The notes beneath the pieces were generated by a model. It was not told the origin of the DNA, searched no databases, and saw only the letters and a list, made by a program, of their open reading frames with translations. From Candidatus Rokuibacteriota bacterium (GTDB taxonomy: Bacteria; Methylomirabilota; Methylomirabilia; Rokubacteriales; CSP1-6): 50,031 nt of DNA. Shown piece after piece: positions 40,883-48,881 of the stretch. Both the position numbers and the translations under genes were made by a program. Numbering within the stretch: the stretch's first letter is position 1; each line of letters starts with the position of its first letter. Where the stretch lies: assembly GCA_003221515.1 (NCBI GenBank), contig QHSI01000135.1:1-50031 (forward strand). Reading direction: 5' to 3'.

Positions 40883-41920
40883 GTGACCGCTCCGCTGCCG
40901 CCGATCCCGACGCACGTGATGGGGAGCCACGGGTTTCCCGGCTGGTTCTGGACCGCGCTCGACAAGATCAAGGCCGGCGACTACGGCCAGACCGACGCGC
41001 GGGAGACCTTCGACGACGCGACCCAGCTCGCGATCCGCGACCAGGAGCGGGCGGGCGTCGACGTGATCTGCGACGGCGAGATGCGGCGCTTCTTCTTCGT
41101 GCAGACCTTCTACGCGAAGATGGAAGGCCTCGAGCCGATCGAGCCGCTCCGCAAGACCGGCCTCTACGCGTACGACTCGGCGCCGCGCTACCGCCCCCTC
41201 CAGCGCGTGAAGGTGCCGCATGGCCTCGGCGTCGTCGAGGAGTTCCGGTATCTGAAGACGCAGACCGATCGGCCCGTGAAGGCCACCTGCCCCGGGCCGG
41301 TGACGCTGTCGATCCACGTCCAGCTCCGCCCCGGCGACGTCTACGCCAACGACCGGCTCGCCCTCTGCTGGGACTTCGTGCCCGCCATCAACGCGGAGCT
41401 GCGCGCCCTGGTCGAGGCCGGCGCCGACTACATCCAGGTCGACGAGCCGTCGGCCGCCATCGTGCCGGGGCAGATCGGCGAGTACGTGAAGATGTTCAAC
41501 GCCTGCGTGGAGGGCGTGCGCGCGCGCATCGCCTATCACGTGTGCTTCGGCAATCTCCTGTCGCGGCCGCGTGGCAAGCGGTCGTATCGCTGGATGTTCC
41601 CGGCGCTGTTCGACACGAAGTGCCAGCAGTTCGTGTTCGAGTACGCGAATCGCGAGATGGCCGAGATCGAGCACTGGAAGGAGATCGGCGTCGACCGCGA
41701 CGTGGCCTGCGGCGTCGTCGACGTGAAGTCGTTCTACATGGAGACGCCGGAGGACGTCGCCGAGCGGCTGGCGCTCTGCGCGAAGTACATCCCCGTCGCG
41801 CGCCTCTCCGCGGTGCCGGACTGCGGCTTCTTCGCGGTGCCGCGCTGGGTCGCCTTCGAGAAGCTCAAGCGCCTGGTGGCGGGCACGAAGCTCGCGCGCC
41901 AGCGGCTGGGCCTCGTATGA
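40883..41920 (+). CDS. Cobalamin-independent MetE-core methyltransferase, copy 1
   Basis: A 345-residue protein equal to the C-terminal catalytic half of MetE (UROD/MetE-like fold). It starts PTHVMGSHGFPGWFW. The zinc ligands of MetE are present: His and Cys in AYHVCFGN, Glu in FVFEYANRE, and Cys in PDCGFFAVPRW. YIQVDEPS holds the conserved Asp-Glu. There is no N-terminal folate-binding half, as in archaeal core MetE enzymes, so the methyl donor may be a corrinoid protein or another carrier. GTG 40883 is chosen because the extra upstream codons overlap the dehydrogenase. The stop overlaps an ATG of the SBP frame. A paralogue lies at 46817 on the other side of the liv genes. Confidence 0.88.
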   Translation: MTAPLPPIPTHVMGSHGFPGWFWTALDKIKAGDYGQTDARETFDDATQLAIRDQERAGVDVICDGEMRRFFFVQTFYAKMEGLEPIEPLRKTGLYAYDSAPRYRPLQRVKVPHGLGVVEEFRYLKTQTDRPVKATCPGPVTLSIHVQLRPGDVYANDRLALCWDFVPAINAELRALVEAGADYIQVDEPSAAIVPGQIGEYVKMFNACVEGVRARIAYHVCFGNLLSRPRGKRSYRWMFPALFDTKCQQFVFEYANREMAEIEHWKEIGVDRDVACGVVDVKSFYMETPEDVAERLALCAKYIPVARLSAVPDCGFFAVPRWVAFEKLKRLVAGTKLARQRLGLV

Positions 41921-41931
41921 AAGCGCGTGAT

Positions 41932-42018
41932 TGGAGGACTCTCACGATGCGGCACCTATCTCAGGCCACCCGCGAACTGCTCCGTGCTCACGGCCCCCGC
42001 TACAACAGCCCCCGCTAC
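41932..42018 (+). repeat. Duplicated SBP-leader DNA, copy 1
   Basis: This ~87-bp segment starts TGGAGGACTCTCACGATG and matches 46713-46799 at high identity by eye, including the ribosome site and first codons. Here it begins the intact substrate-binding protein gene. Confidence 0.85.
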
Positions 42019-43275
42019 GACCGCCGACAGATCCTCGGGCTCGCCGGCGCCGCCGCCGCGGCGGCCGCCCTGCGCTTCGACGTCGCCCCGGCGCAGGCAC
42101 AGGGCGAGCCCGTGAAGCTCGGCGTCGTCGCCATCCGCGCCGGCATCGCGGCCCCGGTCGGCGCCGCCGGGCTGCGTGCCACCGAGTGGTGGGCGGAGCG
42201 CGTGAACAAGGCCGGCGGCATCCTCGGGCGTCCCGTCCAGCTCGTCGTCGAGGAGGAGTCGAACCCGAAGGACACCGTCGAGCGCTATCGCAAGCTCGTG
42301 CTTCAAGATAAGGTCGAGGCGGTGCTGGGCGGAATCTCCACCGGCGTGACGCTCGCCCTCGGTCCGGTGGCCGAGGACCTCGCCACGCCGTGGCTCTCAT
42401 GGGACGGCACGACCCAGAAGGGCGTCGAGGAGACGATGCCCAACCCCAAATGGGCCTTCAAGAGCGTCGACAACGAGGTCGAGGCGATCGTGGCCGGCAT
42501 CCTCACCCCGAAGTACTTCAAGGGCATCAAGACCGTGGCCGGCATCGGCAACGACTACTCCTACGGCCACGACTGCTGGCAGTCGTACCAGGCGGTGCTC
42601 AAGCGCTACGTCCCCGACGTGAAGTTCGTGCTCGAGCTCTTCCCCAAGCTCGGCGTCACCGATTTCACGTCGCACATCGCGGCCATCCAGCAGTCGAAGG
42701 CCGATCTGCTCATGTGCTCGTTCTGGTCCGGCGACGCGACGATCATCATGAAGCAGGCGGCGGCGGTCGGCCTGTTCAAGACGATGAAGGGCGTCTTCAC
42801 GACGGCCGGCGGCGTCCACGACTCGCTGAAGAAGGAGTTCACGCCGGAGGGGCTGCTGCTCGGCTACAACACGATGTACTTCGACGATCCCAAGGGCGGC
42901 CCGCTCCTCAAGCAGTTCGTCCGCGAGTACAAGGCCAAGCACAACGAGTACCCGCCGTACGAGTGCGACCACGCCTTCTTCAACGCCGAGTCGTACAAGG
43001 CGGCGGTCGAGAAGGCGGCGCGGGGCGGCCGGCAGTGGCCCGAGAAGGCGGCGGTGGTCAAGGCGCTCGAGGGCCTCGAGGTCGAGTCACTCTCCGGGCG
43101 GCGTAGCTGGCGCGAGGACCACGTCCAGATGTGCAACTTCTACCAGGGGATCACGACGCACAAGAACAGCTACGATTTCGTGACCATCAGCCCGGTCGAG
43201 GTCGTGTCCACCAAGCAGGCGATGAAGCCGGCGGGCGCGAAGCTGTTCGACTGGATCAACGGCTGGAAGATCTAG
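41947..43275 (+). CDS. livK: Branched-chain amino acid-type ABC transporter, Tat-exported substrate-binding protein
   Basis: A 442-residue periplasmic binding protein. The start is ATG 41947, with GGAGG nine bases before; ATG 41917, which overlaps the MetE-like stop, would add ten residues. An unusually long N-terminus (about 25 residues, MRHLSQATRELLRAHGPRYNSPRYD) precedes a twin-arginine type signal RRQILGLAGAAAAAAALRFDVAPAQAQ. The mature body follows LivK: VKLGVVAIRAGIAAPVGAAGLRATEWWAERVNKAGGILGRPVQLVVEEESNPKDTVERYRKLVLQDKVEAVLGG. Ligands of this class range from branched amino acids to aromatic acids and amides. It precedes livH-M-G-F. Confidence 0.92.
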   Translation: MRHLSQATRELLRAHGPRYNSPRYDRRQILGLAGAAAAAAALRFDVAPAQAQGEPVKLGVVAIRAGIAAPVGAAGLRATEWWAERVNKAGGILGRPVQLVVEEESNPKDTVERYRKLVLQDKVEAVLGGISTGVTLALGPVAEDLATPWLSWDGTTQKGVEETMPNPKWAFKSVDNEVEAIVAGILTPKYFKGIKTVAGIGNDYSYGHDCWQSYQAVLKRYVPDVKFVLELFPKLGVTDFTSHIAAIQQSKADLLMCSFWSGDATIIMKQAAAVGLFKTMKGVFTTAGGVHDSLKKEFTPEGLLLGYNTMYFDDPKGGPLLKQFVREYKAKHNEYPPYECDHAFFNAESYKAAVEKAARGGRQWPEKAAVVKALEGLEVESLSGRRSWREDHVQMCNFYQGITTHKNSYDFVTISPVEVVSTKQAMKPAGAKLFDWINGWKI

Positions 43276-43309
43276 CGGGGCGCGCGCTCACCGCTCCGCC
43301 GACCGCCGG

Positions 43310-44197
43310 ATGAGCCAGCACGTCGTCAACGTCCTGCTCAGCGGCGTCTTTCACGCCTCGATCCTCTTCCTGGTCGCCGCCGGTCTTCAAGTAATCTTCG
43401 GTGTGCAGAAGATCTTCAACCTCGCCTGCGGATCGTTCTACGCGCTCGGCGCCTATGTCGGCGTCTCCGCCGTCGGCTGGTACACCGCCGCCGGCGGGCC
43501 CCCCGCGCTGTTCATCGTCCCGCTGGCCCTGGCGGGGCTGGCGGTCGGTGCCGTCGGCCTGGTGGTCGAGCGCGGCTTGCTCAGCTTCGTCTACGAGCGC
43601 GACGAGACGTTCCAGCTCCTGCTGACGTTCGCGGTCGTCCTCATGATGGAGGACGCGATCCGGCTGACGTGGGGCGCCGCGCCGCGCTCGACCGCGGGCC
43701 TCTATCTCGTCTACGGACAGACGCACCTGCTCGGCGCGACCGTGCCCGTCTACAACCTGATCGTCATCGCCGCCAGCCTCGCGATCGCCGTCGCGATCGG
43801 CTGGCTGCTCACCCGCACCACGTTCGGGCGGATCGTACGCGCCACCGCCGACAACCGCGAGATGGCGGCGGCCCTCGGCGTCGACCTCCGGCGGGTCTAC
43901 GCCAAGGTGTTCACGCTGGGCACCGCACTCGGCACGCTCGGCGGCGCGCTGGTCATTCCGGCGACGGCGACCATGAGCGAGATGGGCATCGAACTGATCG
44001 TCGAGGCGTTCGCGGTGGTGGTGATCGGCGGCCTCGGCTCGATGCGCGGCGCCTTCGTCGGCGCGCTGGTGGTCGGCATCCTCCGCTCGATTGCGATCTC
44101 GACCTACCCGGAGCTCGAGATGCTGCTGATCTACCTGATCGTGATCGCGGTGCTGGTGCTGCGGCCGCGTGGGCTCTTCGGCGGAGCCGCGGTGTGA
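43310..44197 (+). CDS. livH: Branched-chain amino acid-type ABC transporter permease LivH
   Basis: A 295-residue permease with eight predicted helices. The N-terminus LLSGVFHASILFLVAAGLQVIFGVQKIFNLACGSFYALGAYVGV matches LivH, and TTFGRIVRATADNREMAAALGVDLRRVYAKVFTLGTALGTLGGAL contains the cytoplasmic coupling loop (EAA-like) that docks to the ATPases. It ends LVLRPRGLFGG, a LivH hallmark. Starts 34 bases after the SBP gene and overlaps livM as GTGA. Confidence 0.94.
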   Translation: MSQHVVNVLLSGVFHASILFLVAAGLQVIFGVQKIFNLACGSFYALGAYVGVSAVGWYTAAGGPPALFIVPLALAGLAVGAVGLVVERGLLSFVYERDETFQLLLTFAVVLMMEDAIRLTWGAAPRSTAGLYLVYGQTHLLGATVPVYNLIVIAASLAIAVAIGWLLTRTTFGRIVRATADNREMAAALGVDLRRVYAKVFTLGTALGTLGGALVIPATATMSEMGIELIVEAFAVVVIGGLGSMRGAFVGALVVGILRSIAISTYPELEMLLIYLIVIAVLVLRPRGLFGGAAV

Positions 44198-45144
44198 CGG
44201 GGCGGCTCCTGGTGGCGGCGGCGGCCGCCGCGATTGCCGTGGCGCCGCTCGTCGCCTCGACCTACCACGTGCTGCTCATGCTGCCGTTCATGGCCTACGC
44301 CGTCGTCCTGCTCGGGCTGAATTTGTTGTTCGGCTACGCCGGCCTGGTCTCGTTCGGCCACGCGCTGTTCATCGGGATCGGCGCCTACACCGGCGCGTTC
44401 CTCACGAGCCACTGCAAGATCCGCTCGCTCGAGGTGATCCTGATCGCGGCGGCGGCCCTCGGCGCCCTCGTGGCGGCGCCGGTCGGCGCGCTCTGCGTGC
44501 GCTACGTGAAGATCTACTTCGGCATGCTCACGCTGGCCTTCGGCATGGTGTTCCACACGTTCGTCCTCAAGTTCTACCGGCTCACCGGCGGCGACGAGGG
44601 GACGCCGTTCCTGCGCCCGTCGCTCCTCGGGCGGAGCCTCGAGGCGATGCCGAAGATCGACTACCTCGTGGGCCCGTACTATTACTACTCGCTCGCCGTG
44701 CTCGTCCTCGCCACGCTCTGCATGTGGCGCATCGTCCACTCGCCGTTCGGCCTGTGCCTGAAGACGATCCGCGACAACCCGGCCAAGGCCGAGACGCTCG
44801 GCATCGGCGTCACCCGCTATCGCTTCCACGCCTTCGTGATCTCGGCGGTCTATGCCGCCGTCGGCGGCGCGCTGCTCGGTCCGCCGATCGGCAACGTCGA
44901 TCCGACGCTCGCCTACTGGACGCACTCGGGGAACATCGTCTTCATGACGCTGCTCGGCGGGTTCACGAGCTTCTTCGGCCCCGTCGTCGGCGCCTTCGTC
45001 TTCATCTATCTCCAACATTGGGTGATGTCGGTCGTCCCGTACTGGCGGCTGATCTTCGGCGCCATCCTCGCCGCCATCGTCATCTTCGCGCCGGGCGGGC
45101 TCCTGGGACTCCTCGAGCCCCGGCGCGCAGCGGTGCGGCTGTAA
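44194..45144 (+). CDS. livM: Branched-chain amino acid-type ABC transporter permease LivM
   Basis: A 316-residue permease. LLFGYAGLVSFGHALFIGIGAYTGAFL is the LivM signature near the N-terminus. SPFGLCLKTIRDNPAKAETLGIGVTRYRFHAFVISAVYAAVGGALLGP is the ATPase-coupling loop. The end APGGLLGLLEPRR is typical. GTG 44194 overlaps the livH stop, so both subunits are coupled and should form the heterodimeric channel. Confidence 0.94.
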   Translation: MTGRLLVAAAAAAIAVAPLVASTYHVLLMLPFMAYAVVLLGLNLLFGYAGLVSFGHALFIGIGAYTGAFLTSHCKIRSLEVILIAAAALGALVAAPVGALCVRYVKIYFGMLTLAFGMVFHTFVLKFYRLTGGDEGTPFLRPSLLGRSLEAMPKIDYLVGPYYYYSLAVLVLATLCMWRIVHSPFGLCLKTIRDNPAKAETLGIGVTRYRFHAFVISAVYAAVGGALLGPPIGNVDPTLAYWTHSGNIVFMTLLGGFTSFFGPVVGAFVFIYLQHWVMSVVPYWRLIFGAILAAIVIFAPGGLLGLLEPRRAAVRL

Positions 45145-45164
45145 ACAATGGACGCATCGCGGAC

Positions 45165-45923
45165 ATGATCCTGGTCGCCGAGGGGCTCCGGAAGCTCTAC
45201 GGCGAGTTCTGCGCCCTCGACGGGGTGAGCCTCGGCGTCGCCGCCGGCGAGTTCGTCTCGATCATCGGCCCCAACGGCGCCGGCAAGTCCACGCTGATCA
45301 ACATCCTGACCGGGCTCACGCCGCCCAGCGCCGGCACGGTGCGCTTCAAGGAGCGGGAGATCCACGGGCTCGGGCCGGTGCGGCTCGCTCGGCTCGGCAT
45401 GGCCCGCTCGTTCCAGTTGGTCCACATCTTCCCGGACCTCACGGTGCTCGAGACCCTGCAGGCCGCCGTCGTCGCCCGGCTCGGGCGCGGCACCCGACTG
45501 TTCGCGTCGCTCGCGCGCGACCGCGACGTGCAGCGCGAGGCGCTCGAGGTCGCCGAGCTGTTTCGCCTGAGCGACAAACTCGGCGCCCTCGCCCGACACC
45601 TGCCGCAGGGCGACAAGAAGCTGCTCGACGTCGCGTCGGCGTTCGCGCTGCGGCCCGAGATCATCCTGCTCGACGAGCCGACGTCGGGCGTGAGCACCGC
45701 GGACAAGACCGCGGTCATGGAAACGCTGGTGGCGGCGTCCAGGCGCATCGGGCTCCAGGCCATCATCCAGGTCGAGCACGACATGGACATCGTCTTCGCC
45801 TACTCCGATCGCATCATCGCCCTCCACCAGGGCAAGGTCCTGGCCGACGGCGCGCCTTCGTCCATCCAGGCGGACCAGCGCGTCATCGACACCGTGATCG
45901 GCCGGCGCGCGAGGGCCCGCTGA
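45165..45923 (+). CDS. livG: Branched-chain amino acid-type ABC transporter ATPase LivG, with altered signature motif
   Basis: A 252-residue ATPase. Walker A is GPNGAGKST, Walker B is IILLDEPTSGVS and the switch His is in VEHDMDIV. The ABC signature, normally LSxGxxR in LivG, reads LPQGDKK: the serine is replaced by proline. Because that serine contacts the gamma-phosphate in ABC dimers, activity may be asymmetric or depend on LivF (signature MSGGERK is normal). ATG 45165 follows livM after 20 bases. The last seven codons and the stop lie in a 24-bp unit that is repeated exactly after the stop. Confidence 0.92.
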   Translation: MILVAEGLRKLYGEFCALDGVSLGVAAGEFVSIIGPNGAGKSTLINILTGLTPPSAGTVRFKEREIHGLGPVRLARLGMARSFQLVHIFPDLTVLETLQAAVVARLGRGTRLFASLARDRDVQREALEVAELFRLSDKLGALARHLPQGDKKLLDVASAFALRPEIILLDEPTSGVSTADKTAVMETLVAASRRIGLQAIIQVEHDMDIVFAYSDRIIALHQGKVLADGAPSSIQADQRVIDTVIGRRARAR

Positions 45924-45948
45924 GGCCGGCGCGCGAGGGCCCGCTGAG
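45901..45948. repeat. Exact 24-bp tandem duplication at the livG stop
   Basis: GCCGGCGCGCGAGGGCCCGC plus TGAG occurs at 45901-45924 and again at 45925-45948. The first copy codes for the livG end (Arg/Ala-rich) and the TGA; the second copy, in the same phase, repeats the stop. Each copy has GC-only palindromic parts (GGGCCC). A slippage event is the likely origin. Confidence 0.92.
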
Positions 45949-45957
45949 CACTCGACG

Positions 45958-46665
45958 ATGCTGAGCGTCCGGGAGATCGACGTCTTCATCCAGGCGAGCC
46001 ACATCCTGCGAGCGGTCTCGCTCGAGGTCGGCGCGCGCGAGGTCGTCTGCCTCGTCGGCCGGAACGGCGCCGGCAAGTCGACGACGCTCAGGACGATCAT
46101 GGGCTATCTGCGCCCGCGAGCCGGGCGCGTGGAGCTTCGAGGACAACCGATCCACGGCCGCCGCACCCACGAGATCGCCGCGCTCGGCCTCGGCTGGGCG
46201 CCCGAGGACAGCGGGATCTTCACCGACCTGACCGTCGCCGAGAACATCGAGATCGCGACGTGGACACGGCGGGGCGGCCGCCCGGCCGCCGAGCGGCTCG
46301 AGCTGGCCTACGGCGTGTTCCCCGTGCTCCGCACGTACATGGCGCGCAAGGGCCCGGAGATGAGCGGCGGCGAGCGCAAGATGCTCTCCATCGCGCGGGC
46401 GCTGGCGCTCGACCCGCAGATGCTGCTGCTCGACGAGCCGTTCGAGGGCCTCTCGCCCGCGATCATCCCGGCGGTGAGCGACGGCATCGCCCAGATCACG
46501 CGGCTCGGCCACGCCGTCCTGCTCGCCGAGTCCAACATCCACCACGTCCCCGAGTACACGACACGCCTCTACGTCATCGAGCGCGGCGAGATCGTCTTCG
46601 CCGGCACGCCCGACGACGCCTGGCGCGACACCACGGTCTTGCGCATAATCGGTGGCACCCGATGA
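45958..46665 (+). CDS. livF: Branched-chain amino acid-type ABC transporter ATPase LivF
   Basis: A 235-residue ATPase. Walker A is GRNGAGKST, the signature EMSGGERKMLSIARAL, Walker B MLLLDEPFEGLSP, followed by LLAESNIHHVPEY, where family members usually have EQN. GLGWAPEDSGIFTDLTVAENI is the Q-loop area of LivF (usual VPE). The start follows the 24-bp tandem repeat after 9 bases. The stop overlaps an ATG that opens the 52-codon leader remnant. Confidence 0.92.
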   Translation: MLSVREIDVFIQASHILRAVSLEVGAREVVCLVGRNGAGKSTTLRTIMGYLRPRAGRVELRGQPIHGRRTHEIAALGLGWAPEDSGIFTDLTVAENIEIATWTRRGGRPAAERLELAYGVFPVLRTYMARKGPEMSGGERKMLSIARALALDPQMLLLDEPFEGLSPAIIPAVSDGIAQITRLGHAVLLAESNIHHVPEYTTRLYVIERGEIVFAGTPDDAWRDTTVLRIIGGTR

Positions 46666-46820
46666 CGAAATACCAGAAGGCGGACCATGAAAAGCCCCGT
46701 CACGCGTACGAGTGGAGGACCCTCACGATGCAGCGCCTATCTCAGGCCACCCCCGACCCGCTCCGTGCTCACGGCACCCGCGACAACAATCCCGGCTCCA
46801 ACGCCGCCAGCTGCCGATGA
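46662..46820 (+). pseudogene. 52-codon remnant of an SBP leader ORF
   Basis: The frame from ATG 46662 encodes a 52-residue peptide whose second half (EWRTLTMQRLSQATPDPLRAHG) matches the SBP leader (DWRTLTMRHLSQATRELLRAHG) in the same frame. After NNPGSNAASCR it stops at TGA 46818, before any twin-arginine motif or mature domain. It overlaps the livF stop at its start and the second MetE-like ATG at its end (ATGA). The simplest reading is that a second SBP gene was deleted and only its first codons remain. It could still couple translation of the MetE-like gene. Confidence 0.75.
46713..46799 (+). repeat. Duplicated SBP-leader DNA, copy 2
   Basis: Matches 41932-42018, including GGAGG and ATG (46729) with the same nine-base spacing. 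Differences are mostly single-base substitutions. Similarity fades after about 46800, so the duplication, or what is left of it, covers the leader only. Confidence 0.85.
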
Positions 46821-47842
46821 CCCTACCTCTAATTCCTAGTGCGGTAATTGGCTCGCACGGAAAACCAGGTTGGTGGTTCGCCGCCGTCAAAGCGTCGGAG
46901 GCCGGTGAGTTCGGCCCCGGCGACCTCGAGGAGATGTTCGACGACGCGGCCGACACCGCCATCCGCGACATGGAGACGGCGGGCGTCGACATCATCACCG
47001 ACGGCGAGGTGCGCCGCCTGGACGGCTACGTCGACTCCTACTACGCGATCATCAAGGGCATCGAGCCGCTGCCGATCCGGCGCAAAGCGGGTCCGTGGGG
47101 CTACGACCAGCAGACGCGCTACGAGGCAGTCGGCCGCATCGAGACGCCGCCCGGCGGTCTCGGGATCGTCAAGGAGTTCACGTACCTCAAGACGCGCACG
47201 ACGCGACACACCAAGGCGACCTGCGCGGGCCCGCTCACGTTCGGCTCGCGGATCCATCCGGGCAAGCTCTACAAAGGTGTCGTCGACGTTGCCGAGCGCT
47301 TCGCCGAAGTCATCAACGCAGAGCTCCGCGGACTCGTGACCGCCGGCGCCGACTTCATCCAGCTGGACGAGCCGGCTCGCGGCAACGTCTCCGGTGAGGA
47401 GATGGCCCGGCTGTTCAACCTGGCCACCGAGGGCGTCAAGGCGCGGCTCGCGTTCCACATCTGCTTCGGCAACCGCTTCGGCCGCTCGCGCTTCAACCGG
47501 ACCTACGCGCCGTATTTCCCCGGCGTGCTCAAGGCTCGTGCCGAGCAGTTCGTCCTCGAGTTCACCAGCCGCGAGCTCAGCGAGCTCGATCTGTGGAAGC
47601 GCTACGGCGAGGGGCGCGAACTGGGCGCGGGCGTGGTGGACGTGAAGGGGTTCAGCCAGGACACGCCCGAGGACGTAGCCGGACGGATCCGGCGCGTGCT
47701 CCAGGTGTGCCCGGCCGAGCGGTTGACCGTGAATCCCGACTGCGGCTTCGGCTGGTCCCCGCGCTACATGTGCAATCAGAAGCTCACGGCCCTCGCGGCG
47801 GGCGCGGCGCTCGTGCGCAAGGAGCTCGCCGGCCAGCGCTAG
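46817..47842 (+). CDS. Cobalamin-independent MetE-core methyltransferase, copy 2
   Basis: A 341-residue paralogue of the protein at 40883. It starts LPLIPSAVIGSHGKPGWWFAAV and keeps the MetE zinc ligands: His and Cys in AFHICFGN, Glu in FVLEFTSRE, and Cys in NPDCGFGWSPRYM. FIQLDEPA is the conserved acid motif. It differs from copy 1 across most of the chain, so they are old paralogues with perhaps different substrates. ATG overlaps the leader-remnant stop. The stop shares CTAG with the convergent MBL gene. The position between two liv gene sets suggests that it acts on the imported compound or its methyl group, which is inference. Confidence 0.88.
   Translation: MTLPLIPSAVIGSHGKPGWWFAAVKASEAGEFGPGDLEEMFDDAADTAIRDMETAGVDIITDGEVRRLDGYVDSYYAIIKGIEPLPIRRKAGPWGYDQQTRYEAVGRIETPPGGLGIVKEFTYLKTRTTRHTKATCAGPLTFGSRIHPGKLYKGVVDVAERFAEVINAELRGLVTAGADFIQLDEPARGNVSGEEMARLFNLATEGVKARLAFHICFGNRFGRSRFNRTYAPYFPGVLKARAEQFVLEFTSRELSELDLWKRYGEGRELGAGVVDVKGFSQDTPEDVAGRIRRVLQVCPAERLTVNPDCGFGWSPRYMCNQKLTALAAGAALVRKELAGQR
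47839..47842. other. Shared CTAG stop palindrome, site 3
   Basis: The TAG of the second MetE-like gene (47840-47842, plus) and that of the MBL hydrolase gene (47841-47839, minus) are read from one CTAG, with no terminator hairpin between. Confidence 0.9.
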
Positions 47843-48795
47843 ACGCAGGCGTGGTCCAGTCGCGCGCCGCGCAGGCGTTCCATCCCCTGGAGCATGCGCG
47901 GCAGGTCCATCGGCTGGTCGAGCTCGTCCCGGAACTCCTGATAGCAGCGCATGACGTTCGGCAGGATGCGCTCGGCGTCGCTCCACGACGCGTACACCCC
48001 GAGCTTGATGTCGCCGGCCGCCGCCGACGCCGGCATGCCGGCGTCGAATCGCACCTTCGCCTCGCGTTGCACCAGCGCCAGGTAGTCGCGCATGCGCTTG
48101 AGGTCCTGCTTGGTGCCGACGGGCCCGTGGCCCGGCACGATCACGTCCGCGTCGTAGCGCATCAGGCGGTCGGCCGCCTTGATCCAGTTGCCGACGTGGC
48201 CCTGGAACGCGAGCGGCGTCACGTAGTGGAACGCGATGTCGCCCGCGAACAGGATGCGCTCCTTCGGCAGATACGCGACGGAATCGCCGACGGTGTGCGC
48301 GGCGAAGCCCGGATGCCAGAGCTGGATCTCGCGGTCGCCGTCGTGCAGCACCATGCGGCTCTCGAACGTCACCGTTGGCAGGACCACTTTGAGCTTCGGG
48401 AACTCCGCGGCGAATCGCGGCATGAAGCGCCGCAGCATCGACACCGGTGGGAAGCCCGGCGCCAGCGCCTCGCGGCACTTCGCGCTGGCGACGATGGTCG
48501 CGGCGCGGAAGAATCGGTTGCCGCCAGTGTGATCGAGGTGGTGGTGCGTGTTGATGAGCCGGGCGACCGGCTTGCGCGTGGTCTTCTTGATCGCCGCGAC
48601 GAGCCGGCGGGTCATCGACGGCACCATGAGCGCGTCCACCGCCACCGCGGCCTCGGCGCCGACGATCAGCCCCGAGTTTGCCACGCCGGTGTCGCCGCGC
48701 GGATCGATGCCCGACGCCTGGACGTACGCGAAGATCCGGGGGCCGATCTCGATCATGCCGCTCTTCCAGCGCGTGGGAACCACGTGACGTGCCAT
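47839..48795 (-). CDS. MBL-fold metallo-hydrolase
   Basis: A 318-residue metallo-beta-lactamase-fold protein. RLINTHHHLDHTGGNRFF holds the HxHxDH zinc motif; HPGFAAHTVGDSVAYLPKERILFAGD adds His and Asp and VIVPGHGPVGTKQDLKRM adds the last His. This pattern is that of the glyoxalase II/quinoprotein relay-type and lactamase-like hydrolases that often sit in degradation loci. ATG 48795 has GGGAGG five bases upstream, so the longer frame to 48867 is not used. A TATGGT hexamer lies about 28 bases upstream as a possible -10. Substrate unknown. Confidence 0.88.
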   Translation of the reverse strand: MARHVVPTRWKSGMIEIGPRIFAYVQASGIDPRGDTGVANSGLIVGAEAAVAVDALMVPSMTRRLVAAIKKTTRKPVARLINTHHHLDHTGGNRFFRAATIVASAKCREALAPGFPPVSMLRRFMPRFAAEFPKLKVVLPTVTFESRMVLHDGDREIQLWHPGFAAHTVGDSVAYLPKERILFAGDIAFHYVTPLAFQGHVGNWIKAADRLMRYDADVIVPGHGPVGTKQDLKRMRDYLALVQREAKVRFDAGMPASAAAGDIKLGVYASWSDAERILPNVMRCYQEFRDELDQPMDLPRMLQGMERLRGARLDHACV

Positions 48796-48881
48796 GGCGT
48801 CCTCCCGAGAGAGTGCGTCGCACCATAGCACACCGCGCGAATGCCTTGACACTCCCGACGCCGCCAATGCACTCTCGCGCC

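Noticed and set aside
41917-41947. ATG 41917 (ATGA overlap with the MetE-like stop) as the SBP start
   Set aside because: No ribosome site precedes it, whereas ATG 41947 has GGAGG at nine bases and this spacing is kept in the duplicated copy at 46729; it remains an alternative.
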